Assembly: GCF_002001085.1 (NCBI RefSeq)
Contig: NZ_MUNU01000019.1
Span: forward strand, 186,001-250,000
Direction of reading: 5' to 3'
Source of the DNA: Rhodanobacter sp. B05
GTDB lineage: Bacteria > Pseudomonadota > Gammaproteobacteria > Xanthomonadales > Rhodanobacteraceae
Length of the DNA: 64,000 nucleotides
Shown piece after piece: positions 39,882-48,656 of this stretch; position 1 is the stretch's first letter; each line of letters opens with the position of its first letter. The notes beneath the pieces were generated by a model. That model was not told the DNA's origin. It did not search any database and saw only the letters and a list, made by a program, of their open reading frames with translations. A program made the position numbers and the translations under genes.

Positions 39882-40679
39882 TCACCTCATGCGGGCCGCA
39901 TCTGCCCGATGCACCACCAGGCCATGTGCACTGAATGTGGCACGCAGCGCGCGACCCACATCGTGTTCGACCACCAGATGCTGGACTTCGTCGATGGCCG
40001 CCACTCGATGCGTCGCCACGGTACCGAGTTTGTCGCTGGTGGCTACGATGACTACCTCACTGCTGGCCTCGACCATCGCCCGCTTCAGCAGTGCTTCCTC
40101 ACTATCGAAACCCCACAGCCCACCGATCGCATCTATCGCACAGGCGCCGGGAAAAGACAGGTCCGCGCGCAGCCGCTGAATCTCCTTCACAGCCTGCGCA
40201 CCAATGGCAGCACCAATCCGCGTATCGATACGGCCACCGATGAGCAGGATTTCGAAGCCTTCGCGTTCGAGCAGGAGCTGCGCGATATCCGGTGCATTGG
40301 TCACAACGGTCAACCCCAAATCCTGCGGCAGCACGGCGGCGATCGCCGCGTTGGTCGACCCGGCATCGATCAGCAGCACCTGACCCTGCCGCACCAGCGT
40401 TACCGCCTTGCGTGCCAGTGCCAGCTTGCGGCCGGCGTGTTCCTGTCGCCGCTGCTTGAGCGGCGCAACAGTGGCGGTCATGGGCAAGGCACCGCCGTAG
40501 ACGCGTTTGCACAGGCCCAGTGCAGCCAGTTCGCGCAGATCGCGTCTGACCGAATCCTCGGACACCGCGAATTCCGTCGCCAACTCCAGCGCCACGACGC
40601 GACCGCGCTGGCGCAACCGTTCCAGTATCCATTGCTGGCGTTCCTGCGGCAGCATCTCGCCGGGACTCTGCTTAGCCAT
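39882..40679 (-). CDS. DeoR-family repressor
   Basis: The 265-residue regulator has the N-terminal DeoR helix-turn-helix (PQERQQWILERLRQRGRVVAL, SEDSVRRDLRELAALGL) and the C-terminal sugar-phosphate-sensing domain (LIDAGSTNAAIAAVL). It overlaps the HAD gene by 8 bp and is the last gene of the MFS - HAD - DeoR unit, which it likely controls. An effector sugar phosphate is inferred. The start MAKQSPGEM is chosen over an upstream frame in the HAD gene. Confidence 0.9.
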   Translation of the reverse strand: MAKQSPGEMLPQERQQWILERLRQRGRVVALELATEFAVSEDSVRRDLRELAALGLCKRVYGGALPMTATVAPLKQRRQEHAGRKLALARKAVTLVRQGQVLLIDAGSTNAAIAAVLPQDLGLTVVTNAPDIAQLLLEREGFEILLIGGRIDTRIGAAIGAQAVKEIQRLRADLSFPGACAIDAIGGLWGFDSEEALLKRAMVEASSEVVIVATSDKLGTVATHRVAAIDEVQHLVVEHDVGRALRATFSAHGLVVHRADAARMR

Positions 40680-41397
40680 GCTGGCGCGCCTCCGGCGCTG
40701 CGGCGTCGAGCAAGCCCAGCGCGACAAGTTCTGTGCGCAGCGCCACTGGGTCACGGAACCGCAGCGCATACATGCCGAGCTTCGCCGCCGCATCCACGTT
40801 GCGCGTGGCATCGTCGATAAACACGGCTCGTTCCGGATGAATCCCGTAACGGTGCAGCAACAGGTGAAAGATCGCCGGATCGGGCTTGATCAGCCGCTCC
40901 TGCCCGGACACCACGATGCCCTCGAATGCCCGCAGGAACGGATAGCGTTCGAACGCCAGCGGAAAGGTCTCCTGCGACCAGTTGGTCAATGCGTACAGGC
41001 GTACGCCACGCGCGCGCAGTTCGTCGACAATCGCCACGCTGTCGTGCACCGGGCCTCGCAGCATTTCATCCCAGCGCATGCGGTAGGCCGCGATCAGCGC
41101 CGCGTGTTCGGGGAACTCCGCACTGCGCAGCCGGATCGCCTCGTCCCAGGGCCGCCCGGCATCCTGCTGTTCGTTCCACTGCGAATCACACACTTCGCTC
41201 AGGAACCGCTCCATCGCCGGTTCGTCATCAAACAGCTGGCGATACAGATGGCGCGGGTTCCAGTCGATCAGGACGCCGCCGATATCGAAGATCACCGTAT
41301 CCAATTCAGAATGATCCAACGCAGGACGATCCAATTCAGGGTGATCCGGTGCAGCAGGCCGGGTTCCACGCTCGCTCATTTCGCCATCCTCAGTCAT
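40672..41397 (-). CDS. HAD-superfamily phosphatase (YihX-like)
   Basis: The 241-residue HAD IA hydrolase has the nucleophile motif VIFDIGGVLIDWNP, motif II Thr/Ser in LYALTNWSQETF, Lys in RLIKPDPAIFHLL and the acidic pair in VFIDDATRNVDAA. YihX-type enzymes act on sugar phosphates. The first 32 residues are a proline/aspartate tandem (PDHPELDRPALDHSELD) encoded by a small DNA repeat, perhaps not functional. It lies between MFS and DeoR genes. Confidence 0.9.
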   Translation of the reverse strand: MTEDGEMSERGTRPAAPDHPELDRPALDHSELDTVIFDIGGVLIDWNPRHLYRQLFDDEPAMERFLSEVCDSQWNEQQDAGRPWDEAIRLRSAEFPEHAALIAAYRMRWDEMLRGPVHDSVAIVDELRARGVRLYALTNWSQETFPLAFERYPFLRAFEGIVVSGQERLIKPDPAIFHLLLHRYGIHPERAVFIDDATRNVDAAAKLGMYALRFRDPVALRTELVALGLLDAAAPEARQHG

Positions 41398-41418
41398 GAA
41401 GTTCTTTCAACGCCGCAC

Positions 41419-42582
41419 TCAACGCCGCACGATGGGTGCCGCGCCGGCGACCAGCAACAGCATGCCGGCGACCACGCCCAAAGCCATTGGCAGGTTACTG
41501 GCATGGGCCACGAAGCCGATCAATGCCGGGCCGCTGAGCAGGCCGGCATAGCCCAGCGTGGTCACCGTAGCAATCGAAATCGCGGGCGCGCTGCCCGGCA
41601 AGCGGCCAGCTGCACTGAACATCACCGGCACGATGTTCGACGCGCCCAGGCCGATCAATACGAAGCCGAGCAACGAAGCCGGCGACCACGGCGCCATGGC
41701 TGCCAGCAGGAACCCTGCCGCCGCCAGGCTGGCACCGACGCGTACCGTCCATACCGGCCCCAGCCGCGCGATCACCCAGTCGCCGGCAAGGCGGCCAGCC
41801 GCCATGGCTACCGAAAAGCACGCATAGCCGATGCCGGCGGATGCCGCGGAGAAGCCGCGGAAGTCACGCAGCAGCACGGCGCTCCAGTCGAGCATCGAAC
41901 CCTCGGCCAGGAAACTGACGAAGCACAGCACACCAAGCAGCAGCACCAGGCCACGGGGCGGACGGAACCTGATTGGCTGTTTGGCCCCATCGTCGACATG
42001 AGAAAGCAGGTTGCCGCGCTGACTGAGCACGATCAACGCCAACAGCAGCGCGATCGCCACGGCGTCGATCGACAGGGGCAAACCCAACGCCAGCAACGCG
42101 CTCATGAGCGCGGCGCCCACCAGGCCACCGATACTGAAAAGCCCGTGGAAGCCCGACATCAACGCGCGACCGTCGCGCCGTTCCACTTCAACCGCATGCG
42201 CGTTCATCGCCACATCCACCGCGCCAAGCATCGCGCCGAAGTACAGCAGCGTGGCGGCAAGCGTCAGCACATTCGGCACGATCGCGAGCACGGGAATCGC
42301 CAGGCACAACAGCAGCCCGGCCACGCTGATCACCCTGCAGTTGCCATAGCGATGCGCCAGCACGCCGACCAGCGGCATCGACAGCATCGATCCACCACCA
42401 AAAGCCAGCAGCACCAGACCAAGACTCGCGTCGTCCAGTCCCAGCCGTGCCTTGACCTCCGGCACCATCGGCGCCCAACTGGCCATACCGACGCCGGACA
42501 CCAGGAAGATCCAGCGGGTGGCGCGGGTGGCCATGACCAGCTCTTGCCTTCCCGCCGGTACGGACCCACTCAGCACATTCAT
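41419..42582 (-). CDS. Major facilitator superfamily transporter
   Basis: The 387-residue protein has 12 hydrophobic segments (for example VLVLLAFGGGSMLSM-type and LGVLCFVSFLAEGSMLDW) and resembles the FucP/YbjJ-type sugar permease branch. The start MNVLSGSVPAGRQELV at 42582 follows an AT-rich promoter at 42601-42650. It is the first gene of the DeoR-HAD unit, and the organisation suggests uptake of a sugar or polyol. The substrate is unknown. Confidence 0.88.
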   Translation of the reverse strand: MNVLSGSVPAGRQELVMATRATRWIFLVSGVGMASWAPMVPEVKARLGLDDASLGLVLLAFGGGSMLSMPLVGVLAHRYGNCRVISVAGLLLCLAIPVLAIVPNVLTLAATLLYFGAMLGAVDVAMNAHAVEVERRDGRALMSGFHGLFSIGGLVGAALMSALLALGLPLSIDAVAIALLLALIVLSQRGNLLSHVDDGAKQPIRFRPPRGLVLLLGVLCFVSFLAEGSMLDWSAVLLRDFRGFSAASAGIGYACFSVAMAAGRLAGDWVIARLGPVWTVRVGASLAAAGFLLAAMAPWSPASLLGFVLIGLGASNIVPVMFSAAGRLPGSAPAISIATVTTLGYAGLLSGPALIGFVAHASNLPMALGVVAGMLLLVAGAAPIVRR

Positions 42583-42600
42583 TGTTCCGGACCAGATTTC

Positions 42601-42640
42601 AAAACGTGCACAAGTGTATATAAACAAGATAAAACGTGCA
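42601..42640 (-). promoter_or_regulatory. Promoter with two operator-like direct repeats
   Basis: TGCACGTTTT (minus strand) occurs twice, at 42631-42640 and 42601-42610, exactly 30 bp apart, about three helical turns. Between them lies an AT-rich stretch with TTGCAC and, 17 bp on, TACACT, which can serve as -35 and -10 of the MFS gene. This is a likely pair of repressor sites, probably for the DeoR protein. Confidence 0.6.
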
Positions 42641-42787
42641 ATGTAGAAGGCATCGCTTTCGAAGGTCGGCATTGCGCCTCGACACCGGCACAGCCGCCTC
42701 ACATCCGCCGGGACCGACGCCTCGGCATACGGTCGCCTGCATGCACGCATGCCATAATCAGCAGTCATTCCGGAGTGCCTGTCCACC

Positions 42788-44896
42788 ATGAGTCGCCGCC
42801 TGCTCGTCACCCACGCCCTGCCCTATGCCAATGGTCCGCTGCACCTGGGCCACATGCTGGGCTACATCCAGGCCGACATCTGGGTGCGCGCGCAGCGGAT
42901 GATGGGCAACGAGGTGCATTTCGTGGCGGCGGACGACGCGCACGGCACGCCGATCATGCTGGCCGCCGAGAAGGCTGGCATGACGCCGGAAGCGTTCATC
43001 GCGGACATCCGCGCCAGGCATGAGGCCGACTTCGCGGACTTCCATTTCAGCTTCGACCACTACCACACCACCCATTCGGACGAGAACCGCGAGCTGGCCT
43101 CGCTGATCTATACCCGACTGCGCGATGGCGGGTATATCGCCAAGCGCACCATCAAGCAGCTGTTCGATCCGGAAAAGCAGATGTTCCTGCCGGACCGCTA
43201 CATCAAGGGGACGTGCCCGGTGTGCAAGACGCCGGACCAGTACGGTGACAATTGCGAGAACTGCGGCGCCACCTACGCGCCCACTGACCTGATCGACCCG
43301 TACTCGGTGATGTCCGGCGCCACGCCGGTGCTGCGCGATTCCGAACACTACTTCTTCGAGCTGTCGAAGTTCGAGCCGCTGCTGCGCGACTGGTTCGCGG
43401 GCAAGTTCACTCATGGCAAGCCGGTGGCGAACAGCGGCGTGGCGGCCAAGCTGCGCGAATGGCTGGACGGCGGCCTGAAGGACTGGGACATCTCGCGCGA
43501 TGCGCCTTACTTCGGTTTTCCGATTCCCGACGCGCCCGGCAAGTTCTTCTATGTCTGGCTGGACGCGCCAGTCGGTTACCTGGCCAGCTTCAAGGCGCTA
43601 TGCGACCAGCCCGGCTCGACGCTGAAGTTCGACGACTTCCTTGGCGCCGACAGCATCGCCGAGATGCATCACTTCATCGGCAAGGACATCATCAATTTCC
43701 ACGGCCTGTTCTGGCCGGCGATGCTGCACGGCGCCGGCATGCGCACGCCGACCGCACTGCACGTCAACGGCTACCTCACGGTGAACGGCGCCAAGATGTC
43801 GAAGTCGCGTGGCACCTTCATCCAGGCGCGCACCTATCTCGACGCCGGCATCGATCCCGAGTTCCTGCGCTACTACTTCACCACCATGCTGAGCGATGCG
43901 CCGGTGGACGTGGACCTCGACCTCAAGGCATTCGAGGAACGCATCAACTCGCACCTGATCGGCAAGTGGGTGAACATCGCCAGCCGCACCGCCGGCTTCG
44001 TGCAGAAGTTTTTCGACGGCAAGCTGGCTGATCGCTTCGAGGCCGAGGAAGGCGCGTTGTGGCAGACCCTGCTGTCGCACTACGACGGCGTCGACCAGTT
44101 GTACGAGGCGGGCGAGTTCGCCGAAGTCACCCGTCGCTTCGTCAGCATCGCCGACCTGGTCAACGGCTATATCGCGGCTAAGGCGCCGTGGGTGATCGCC
44201 AAGGACGAAAATCGCCGTGGCGAGCTGCAGCAGGTCTGCACGCTGGCCCTGCACGGGTTTCGCCTGTTGTCGGGCCTGCTCAAGCCGGTGCTGCCGACCA
44301 CCGTGGCCGCCGCCGAACAGTTTCTCGCCGCACCGATCGCCAGCTTCGATGACGCCCGCCGCGAACTCCACGGCCACACCGTCCATGCCTTCGAACCGCT
44401 GCTGGCCCGCATCGACCCCAAGCGCATCGAGGCGATGGTCGAAGCCTCGAAGGAATCACTCGGCGCCCCCGCCGATGCTCCCGTTGCCGACAAGAAGAAA
44501 AAGTCCATGAACGACAGCGCCAAGCCTGCCACTCCGAATCCCGACTCCCCAGTCTCGACTCCCGCCACCATCGGCATCGATGACTTCGCCAGGCTCGACC
44601 TGCGCATCGGCAAGGTCATCGCCTGCGAATTCGTCGAAGGCTCCGACAAGCTGCTGCGCTTCGAGCTGGACGCCGGTCCGCTGGGCAAGCGCCAGATCTT
44701 CTCCGGCATCCGCGCCGCCTACGGCGAACCGGACAAGCTGCTCGGTCGCAACGTGGTGTTCATCGCCAACCTCGCTCCCCGCAAGATGCGCTTCGGCCTG
44801 TCCGAAGGCATGATCTTGTCAGCCGGGGACGGCGGCAGCGATTTGTTCCTGCTCGACGCCGATCAAGGTGCGACACCAGGGGCCACGGTTCGGTAA
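42788..44896 (+). CDS. metG: Methionyl-tRNA synthetase
   Basis: MetG charges tRNA-Met for both initiation and elongation. The 702-residue dimeric form has ALPYANGPLHLGHMLGY (HIGH), the zinc knuckle CPVCKTPDQYGDNCENCG, KMSKS at GAKMSKSRGTF, and a C-terminal tRNA-binding OB domain (IDDFARLDLRIGKVIACEF). A low-complexity linker (roughly residues 565-595) joins the last domain. Full length and motifs are standard. Confidence 0.98.
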   Translation: MSRRLLVTHALPYANGPLHLGHMLGYIQADIWVRAQRMMGNEVHFVAADDAHGTPIMLAAEKAGMTPEAFIADIRARHEADFADFHFSFDHYHTTHSDENRELASLIYTRLRDGGYIAKRTIKQLFDPEKQMFLPDRYIKGTCPVCKTPDQYGDNCENCGATYAPTDLIDPYSVMSGATPVLRDSEHYFFELSKFEPLLRDWFAGKFTHGKPVANSGVAAKLREWLDGGLKDWDISRDAPYFGFPIPDAPGKFFYVWLDAPVGYLASFKALCDQPGSTLKFDDFLGADSIAEMHHFIGKDIINFHGLFWPAMLHGAGMRTPTALHVNGYLTVNGAKMSKSRGTFIQARTYLDAGIDPEFLRYYFTTMLSDAPVDVDLDLKAFEERINSHLIGKWVNIASRTAGFVQKFFDGKLADRFEAEEGALWQTLLSHYDGVDQLYEAGEFAEVTRRFVSIADLVNGYIAAKAPWVIAKDENRRGELQQVCTLALHGFRLLSGLLKPVLPTTVAAAEQFLAAPIASFDDARRELHGHTVHAFEPLLARIDPKRIEAMVEASKESLGAPADAPVADKKKKSMNDSAKPATPNPDSPVSTPATIGIDDFARLDLRIGKVIACEFVEGSDKLLRFELDAGPLGKRQIFSGIRAAYGEPDKLLGRNVVFIANLAPRKMRFGLSEGMILSAGDGGSDLFLLDADQGATPGATVR

Positions 44897-44939
44897 TCAG
44901 CAGCGATGGCCGCTTGGCATTGAATGACCCGCGCCCGGG

Positions 44940-45854
44940 TCAGGCCTTCGGCGTTTTCTCTTTCGCAGGTGGCGACGACGTCATTGGCGGGAACTGCAGC
45001 CATACCTGCGTGGGCTCCCCGGACTGGCCTTGAGCCTTGCGGAGCAGACTCGTACCCTCGACAGGCATGGCCTTTTCCGCCAGCTCATGCGGACCGCAGC
45101 CATCGGATTGGCAATTCCATGCCGAGCCGCCATGCAAATCGAGGTTCACTAGGTAAGGGGCATCCGCCAGCAAGCGCTCTGTCACCGTGGCGTCCTTGCC
45201 GCGTGCGGGACCTGTAAAAGCACTGTGCGCATTACCCATGAATGCAATAACCAGATGATCCGCCGCTCCTTGCTGGACTTCGCCATGGATGATCTGTGCC
45301 ATCGCAGTACTGCGATAGGCATCGTCACCGCCAGCCTGCTTGATCGCAGCATCGCCCGGATAGTCAGTGACCGTGGTGAACACGTCCACATCGCGGCCTT
45401 GTTCGCGCAGCTTCCGCACACTTTCGATAAGCCGCACGATGGCTTTACTCATGCGCCCCTGCCCTACCGCCCAGAAACCATCATGCAAGAGGGCGGCACG
45501 ATCGGCCACCGTGCCATGTGAAGCCATGTAAGTCTGAATGGGCTTCTTCTCGAACGTTTCCATTTCCAAGCCAAGCCTGACCGGCCGCTGTGCGGAGGCA
45601 TCGCTCACCAGTTGCGCCACGAAATCGGGAATCTCGTTGCTGCCGTGGTAGTCGCCGACGATCAGCAATCGCCGATTGGCCGCATCGCAGACAATCGCCC
45701 GGGCCGCCTGCGCCAACGAAGCCACCTTGTCGAAACGGCTCGCCGTGCAGGACATTGAGGCCTTCGGCGGCGAAGCAATCGCCACGGCCCCCACCAGCGA
45801 CAAGCCGAAGATCATCGTGACCTTCGGCGCAACCGCCACAGACAATTTCGACAT
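44940..45854 (-). CDS. Secreted ChaN/Tiki-superfamily-like protein
   Basis: The 304-residue protein has a signal peptide or anchor (VAPKVTMIFGLSLVGAVAIASP). Its core shows the GxxH-type motif LLIVGDYHGSNEIPDFVAQL, LGLEMETFEKKPIQTYM and LVIAFMGNAHSAF, like the haem-binding-uptake/TraB-Tiki superfamily. No catalytic function is proven in bacteria. The start MSKLSVAVAPKV is chosen. It converges with metG, with 43 bp between. Confidence 0.72.
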   Translation of the reverse strand: MSKLSVAVAPKVTMIFGLSLVGAVAIASPPKASMSCTASRFDKVASLAQAARAIVCDAANRRLLIVGDYHGSNEIPDFVAQLVSDASAQRPVRLGLEMETFEKKPIQTYMASHGTVADRAALLHDGFWAVGQGRMSKAIVRLIESVRKLREQGRDVDVFTTVTDYPGDAAIKQAGGDDAYRSTAMAQIIHGEVQQGAADHLVIAFMGNAHSAFTGPARGKDATVTERLLADAPYLVNLDLHGGSAWNCQSDGCGPHELAEKAMPVEGTSLLRKAQGQSGEPTQVWLQFPPMTSSPPAKEKTPKA

Positions 45855-45908
45855 CCTTTGTTCTCCGTCTGCCGAGCCTGTTTGCCGACATGGCAAAAGC
45901 CGGAACGA

Positions 45909-46520
45909 TCAGCCCAGTTCCGCGGCGCTGGCAATGATCCTGCCGACGAGGCCGTAAGCCTTGGCATCCTCGGCCGACATCCAGTAATCGCGCTCGGTGT
46001 CCTTGGCGATGCGCTCGTAGGTCTGCCCGGTTTCCCGCGCGAAGATCTCGTTGAGGCGCTTGCGCATGCGGATGATCTCGCGCGCATGGATCTCGATCTC
46101 GCTGGCCGAGCCACCGGCGCCGCCCGAGGGCTGGTGCAGCAGGAAGCGCGTGTTGGGCAGGCTGAAGCGGTTTTCGCGCTTGACCGCGGCATAGATCAGG
46201 GCGCCGGCACTGGCCACCCAGCCGGTACCGACGATCTTCACTTCCGGCTTCACGAACTTGATCATGTCGTAGATGGTGTCGCCGGACTCGACGTGGCCAC
46301 CCTGGCTGTTGATGAAGATGGTGATCGGGTCGTCGCTTTCGTACTGCAGCGCCAGCATGCGCGCGGTGACGCGCTCGGCCAGCTTCTGGTCGATGCCGCC
46401 GTAGATGAGGATGGTGCGCGCCTTGAACAGGCGCTCCTCGATCTGCTGCGGACGCTTTTCCGGCGGCACCGGCTTGGCGTCATCGTCGAGTGTGGCGATA
46501 GTGCAGTCGTTGATGGGCAT
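45909..46520 (-). CDS. clpP: ClpP-family serine protease paralogue
   Basis: The 203-residue protein has the ClpP fold and complete triad: Ser in [13 protein letters not shown], His in [17 protein letters not shown], and Asp in [15 protein letters not shown]. It has a divergent N-terminus ([20 protein letters not shown]) in place of the usual loop. It lies alone, without clpX or tig, so it is probably a second ClpP rather than the housekeeping one. It may work with another ClpP or unfoldase. Confidence 0.9.
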   Translation of the reverse strand: MPINDCTIATLDDDAKPVPPEKRPQQIEERLFKARTILIYGGIDQKLAERVTARMLALQYESDDPITIFINSQGGHVESGDTIYDMIKFVKPEVKIVGTGWVASAGALIYAAVKRENRFSLPNTRFLLHQPSGGAGGSASEIEIHAREIIRMRKRLNEIFARETGQTYERIAKDTERDYWMSAEDAKAYGLVGRIIASAAELG

Positions 46521-46647
46521 GCATGCTTTCCTTGTTGATCGTGCCGGATCGCCGATATCGGCCGTGCCATCCGGTCCCGTGTGACATCACGTAATGGCGA
46601 ACCGCGCCAGTTCAAGCCGTCGATGCCGGACCGGATTGCGCCACAAT

Positions 46648-47274
46648 ATGGCACATATGGCCACCGAACCTTCCACGCTGGCGGCGCAGATCGATGCGCT
46701 GCTGCCGCAGACGCAATGCGAACAGTGCGGTTATCACGGCTGCCGCCCATACGCCGCGGCGATCGCCGATGGCGAAGCGCCGATCAACCAGTGCCCGCCC
46801 GGCGGCGCGGCAGGCATCGAGAAGCTGGCCAAGCTGCTGCAACGACCGGTATTGCCGCTGAACCCCGCACACGGCACGGAGAAGCCACGCACACTGGCAC
46901 GCATCGTCGAGGCGGACTGCATCGGCTGCACCAAGTGCATCCAGGCCTGCCCGGTCGATGCGATCGTCGGTGCCTCGAAGCTGATGCATACCGTGCTTGC
47001 CGACGACTGCACCGGCTGCGAGTTGTGCGTGCCGGCCTGTCCGGTCGACTGCATCGAACTGATACCGATGCCTGCCGCACAGATCGACGACGCTCATACC
47101 GATGCCGCGCGCGCGCATTTCCAGCGTCGCGAAGCCCGCCTGGCGCGTGAACACGCCGCGCGCGAAGCCGAGCTGGCTGCACGCAAGGCCTCCGTCGACA
47201 GCGGCGCGCAGCGCAACCCGGTACTGGAGGCACTGGCCCGCGCTAGGGCGAAACAACAGGCACCGAAATCATGA
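46648..47274 (+). CDS. rsxB: RnfB-like ferredoxin without membrane anchor
   Basis: The 208-residue protein has the RnfB-type Fe-S domain ([23 protein letters not shown]) followed by two 4Fe-4S ferredoxin motifs ([16 protein letters not shown] and [16 protein letters not shown]). A charged helical tail closes it. Unlike full RnfB it lacks the N-terminal membrane helix, and no other rnf/rsx genes are adjacent. It overlaps nth by 4 bp, a known pairing in Xanthomonadales. It may supply electrons to Nth or another Fe-S enzyme (inference). Another start is possible at 46657. Confidence 0.88.
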   Translation: MAHMATEPSTLAAQIDALLPQTQCEQCGYHGCRPYAAAIADGEAPINQCPPGGAAGIEKLAKLLQRPVLPLNPAHGTEKPRTLARIVEADCIGCTKCIQACPVDAIVGASKLMHTVLADDCTGCELCVPACPVDCIELIPMPAAQIDDAHTDAARAHFQRREARLAREHAAREAELAARKASVDSGAQRNPVLEALARARAKQQAPKS

Positions 47275-47909
47275 AACGCGCCGACGTGATCGAGCTGTTC
47301 ACGCGGCTGCGCGAACTCGACCCGCACCCCACCACCGAACTTCTGTACACCAGCCCGTTCGAACTGCTGGTGGCGGTGGTGCTGTCGGCGCAAGCTACCG
47401 ATGTGGGCGTGAACAAGGCCACCCGCAAGCTCTATCCCGTGGCGAACACGCCGCAGGCGATCCTCGACCTGGGCGAGGATGGCCTGAAGCGCTACATCAG
47501 CACGATCGGCCTGTTCAACGCCAAGGCGAAGAACGTGATCGCGCTGTGCGGACAGCTGCTGGATCGTCACGGCGGCGAAGTGCCGCGCAGCCGCGAGGCA
47601 CTGGAGGCGCTGCCCGGCGTGGGCCGCAAGACCGCCAACGTGGTGCTCAATACCGCTTTCGGCGAACCGACCATCGCGGTGGACACGCATATCTTCCGCG
47701 TCGCCAACCGCACCGGGCTGGCGCCGGGCAAGGATGTGCGCACGGTGGAGGACAAGCTGCTCAAGGTGATCCCGGCGGAGTTCCGCCAGGACGCCCATCA
47801 CTGGCTGATCCTGCATGGGCGTTATGTGTGCAAGGCGCGCAAGCCGGATTGTCCGCATTGCGTGATCCGCGATTTGTGCCGGTACATGGACAAGACGCCG
47901 ACCGAGTGA
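47271..47909 (+). CDS. nth: Endonuclease III (DNA glycosylase/AP lyase)
   Basis: Nth removes oxidised pyrimidines from DNA. The 212-residue enzyme has the helix-hairpin-helix with catalytic Lys ([14 protein letters not shown]), the catalytic Asp in [11 protein letters not shown] and the C-terminal 4Fe-4S loop [17 protein letters not shown]. Start overlaps the rnfB-like gene by 4 bp. Length and motifs are standard. Confidence 0.97.
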   Translation: MKRADVIELFTRLRELDPHPTTELLYTSPFELLVAVVLSAQATDVGVNKATRKLYPVANTPQAILDLGEDGLKRYISTIGLFNAKAKNVIALCGQLLDRHGGEVPRSREALEALPGVGRKTANVVLNTAFGEPTIAVDTHIFRVANRTGLAPGKDVRTVEDKLLKVIPAEFRQDAHHWLILHGRYVCKARKPDCPHCVIRDLCRYMDKTPTE

Positions 47910-47981
47910 TGGGCCTGCGCGACGCTGCGTGGCTTGCGTTTGCGAAGCGGCAACCCCGGAACCTCTTCGATGCCACCTCCT

Positions 47982-48047
47982 GTAGGAGCGCACCTGTGCG
48001 CGATGCTCTTGGCTTGCAGCAAAAAAAGGCAATCGCACACAGGGTGC
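47982..48047. repeat. GTAGGAGC-type repeat with inverted partner
   Basis: GTAGGAGCGCACCTGTGCGC... (47982-48010) is a 29-nt unit of the same family as the arms at 37385 and 37484, ending GATGCTCTT. A degenerate inverted copy (AATCGCACACAGGGTGCG, 48031-48048) follows after about 20 nt. This resembles a REP pair (BIME). It opens the 747-bp gene-free stretch 47910-48656. Confidence 0.7.
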
Positions 48048-48117
48048 GTTGTAATCCAAGCTGTGGTTGTCTGATGACGCATAAATCAAGGGCTTTCGTG
48101 CGCCCTCGGCGCGCGAG

Positions 48118-48355
48118 TTACTTATCTCTTGCGTGGCCAAGAGATAAGTAATCAACAGAGAAGGCCACCCCGCTTGGCGCTTACCGCCCATCCATGGGCG
48201 GCAAGTCCGTGAGCCGGGGCCTGGCTTTTCGACAGCACGTCCCTGTGCTGGCGAAAAGGAGTCGACCTCCTGTCGACTCCCGCTGCGCGGCCTGTCGACC
48301 CCGACTCACCGCCGCACAGGGGCCCCGGGTAGAGCAGCGGGCCATCCTGGCCCGC
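48118..48355. repeat. Array of consecutive hairpins in gene-free DNA
   Basis: Five clear stems follow each other: TTACTTATCTCTT with its inverse (48118-48151, 13 bp); CCGCCCAT (48184-48201, 8 bp); CTTTTCGACAGCAC (48225-48258, 13 of 14 bp); GGAGTCGAC (48258-48280, 9 bp); GCGGGCCA (48337-48355, 8 bp). No coding signal is visible. It resembles a dispersed structural repeat known in Xanthomonadales genomes by its TTACTT...AAGTAA stem, although the copy number cannot be seen here. Confidence 0.65.
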
Positions 48356-48523
48356 ACTCGGTACGCCACCGCTGCGCGGCGGCGAAAGCGGAAGGGCCAG
48401 GAGTGACAGATCCAGCTTCGAGCGGGGTTTCCCAGAGCAACCGATGTCTCAGTTCGGCCAACTCCTGCCGTTCGACCTCTTCAACTGCATGACGCAAAGC
48501 TGACGTTCAAAACATGCCGCGAC

Positions 48524-48548
48524 GGGGTCAAATTCACTCTCCGACCCC
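48524..48548. repeat. GGGGTC...GACCCC short palindrome, REP-like
   Basis: GGGGTC and GACCCC (6 bp) flank AAATTCACTCTCC. This form is common around REP-associated transposase relics, but no transposase is present. The remaining bases of 48356-48656 show no further structure or coding. Confidence 0.35.
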
Positions 48549-48656
48549 AGGCCATGAAGTGAGCCTAACGCCGTTCCCGCCATTCGTCGCAAGTGCCAGC
48601 GCCGATACCGCGCAAACTGTCCTTTTTCATCGCCGATGTCCACTCTGAAGCGACCC

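Noticed and set aside
40507-43023. An 838-codon plus-strand frame opposite the HAD and MFS genes
   Set aside because: No motif, low-complexity Gln/Arg/His composition, and it runs over a promoter and into metG in a different frame.
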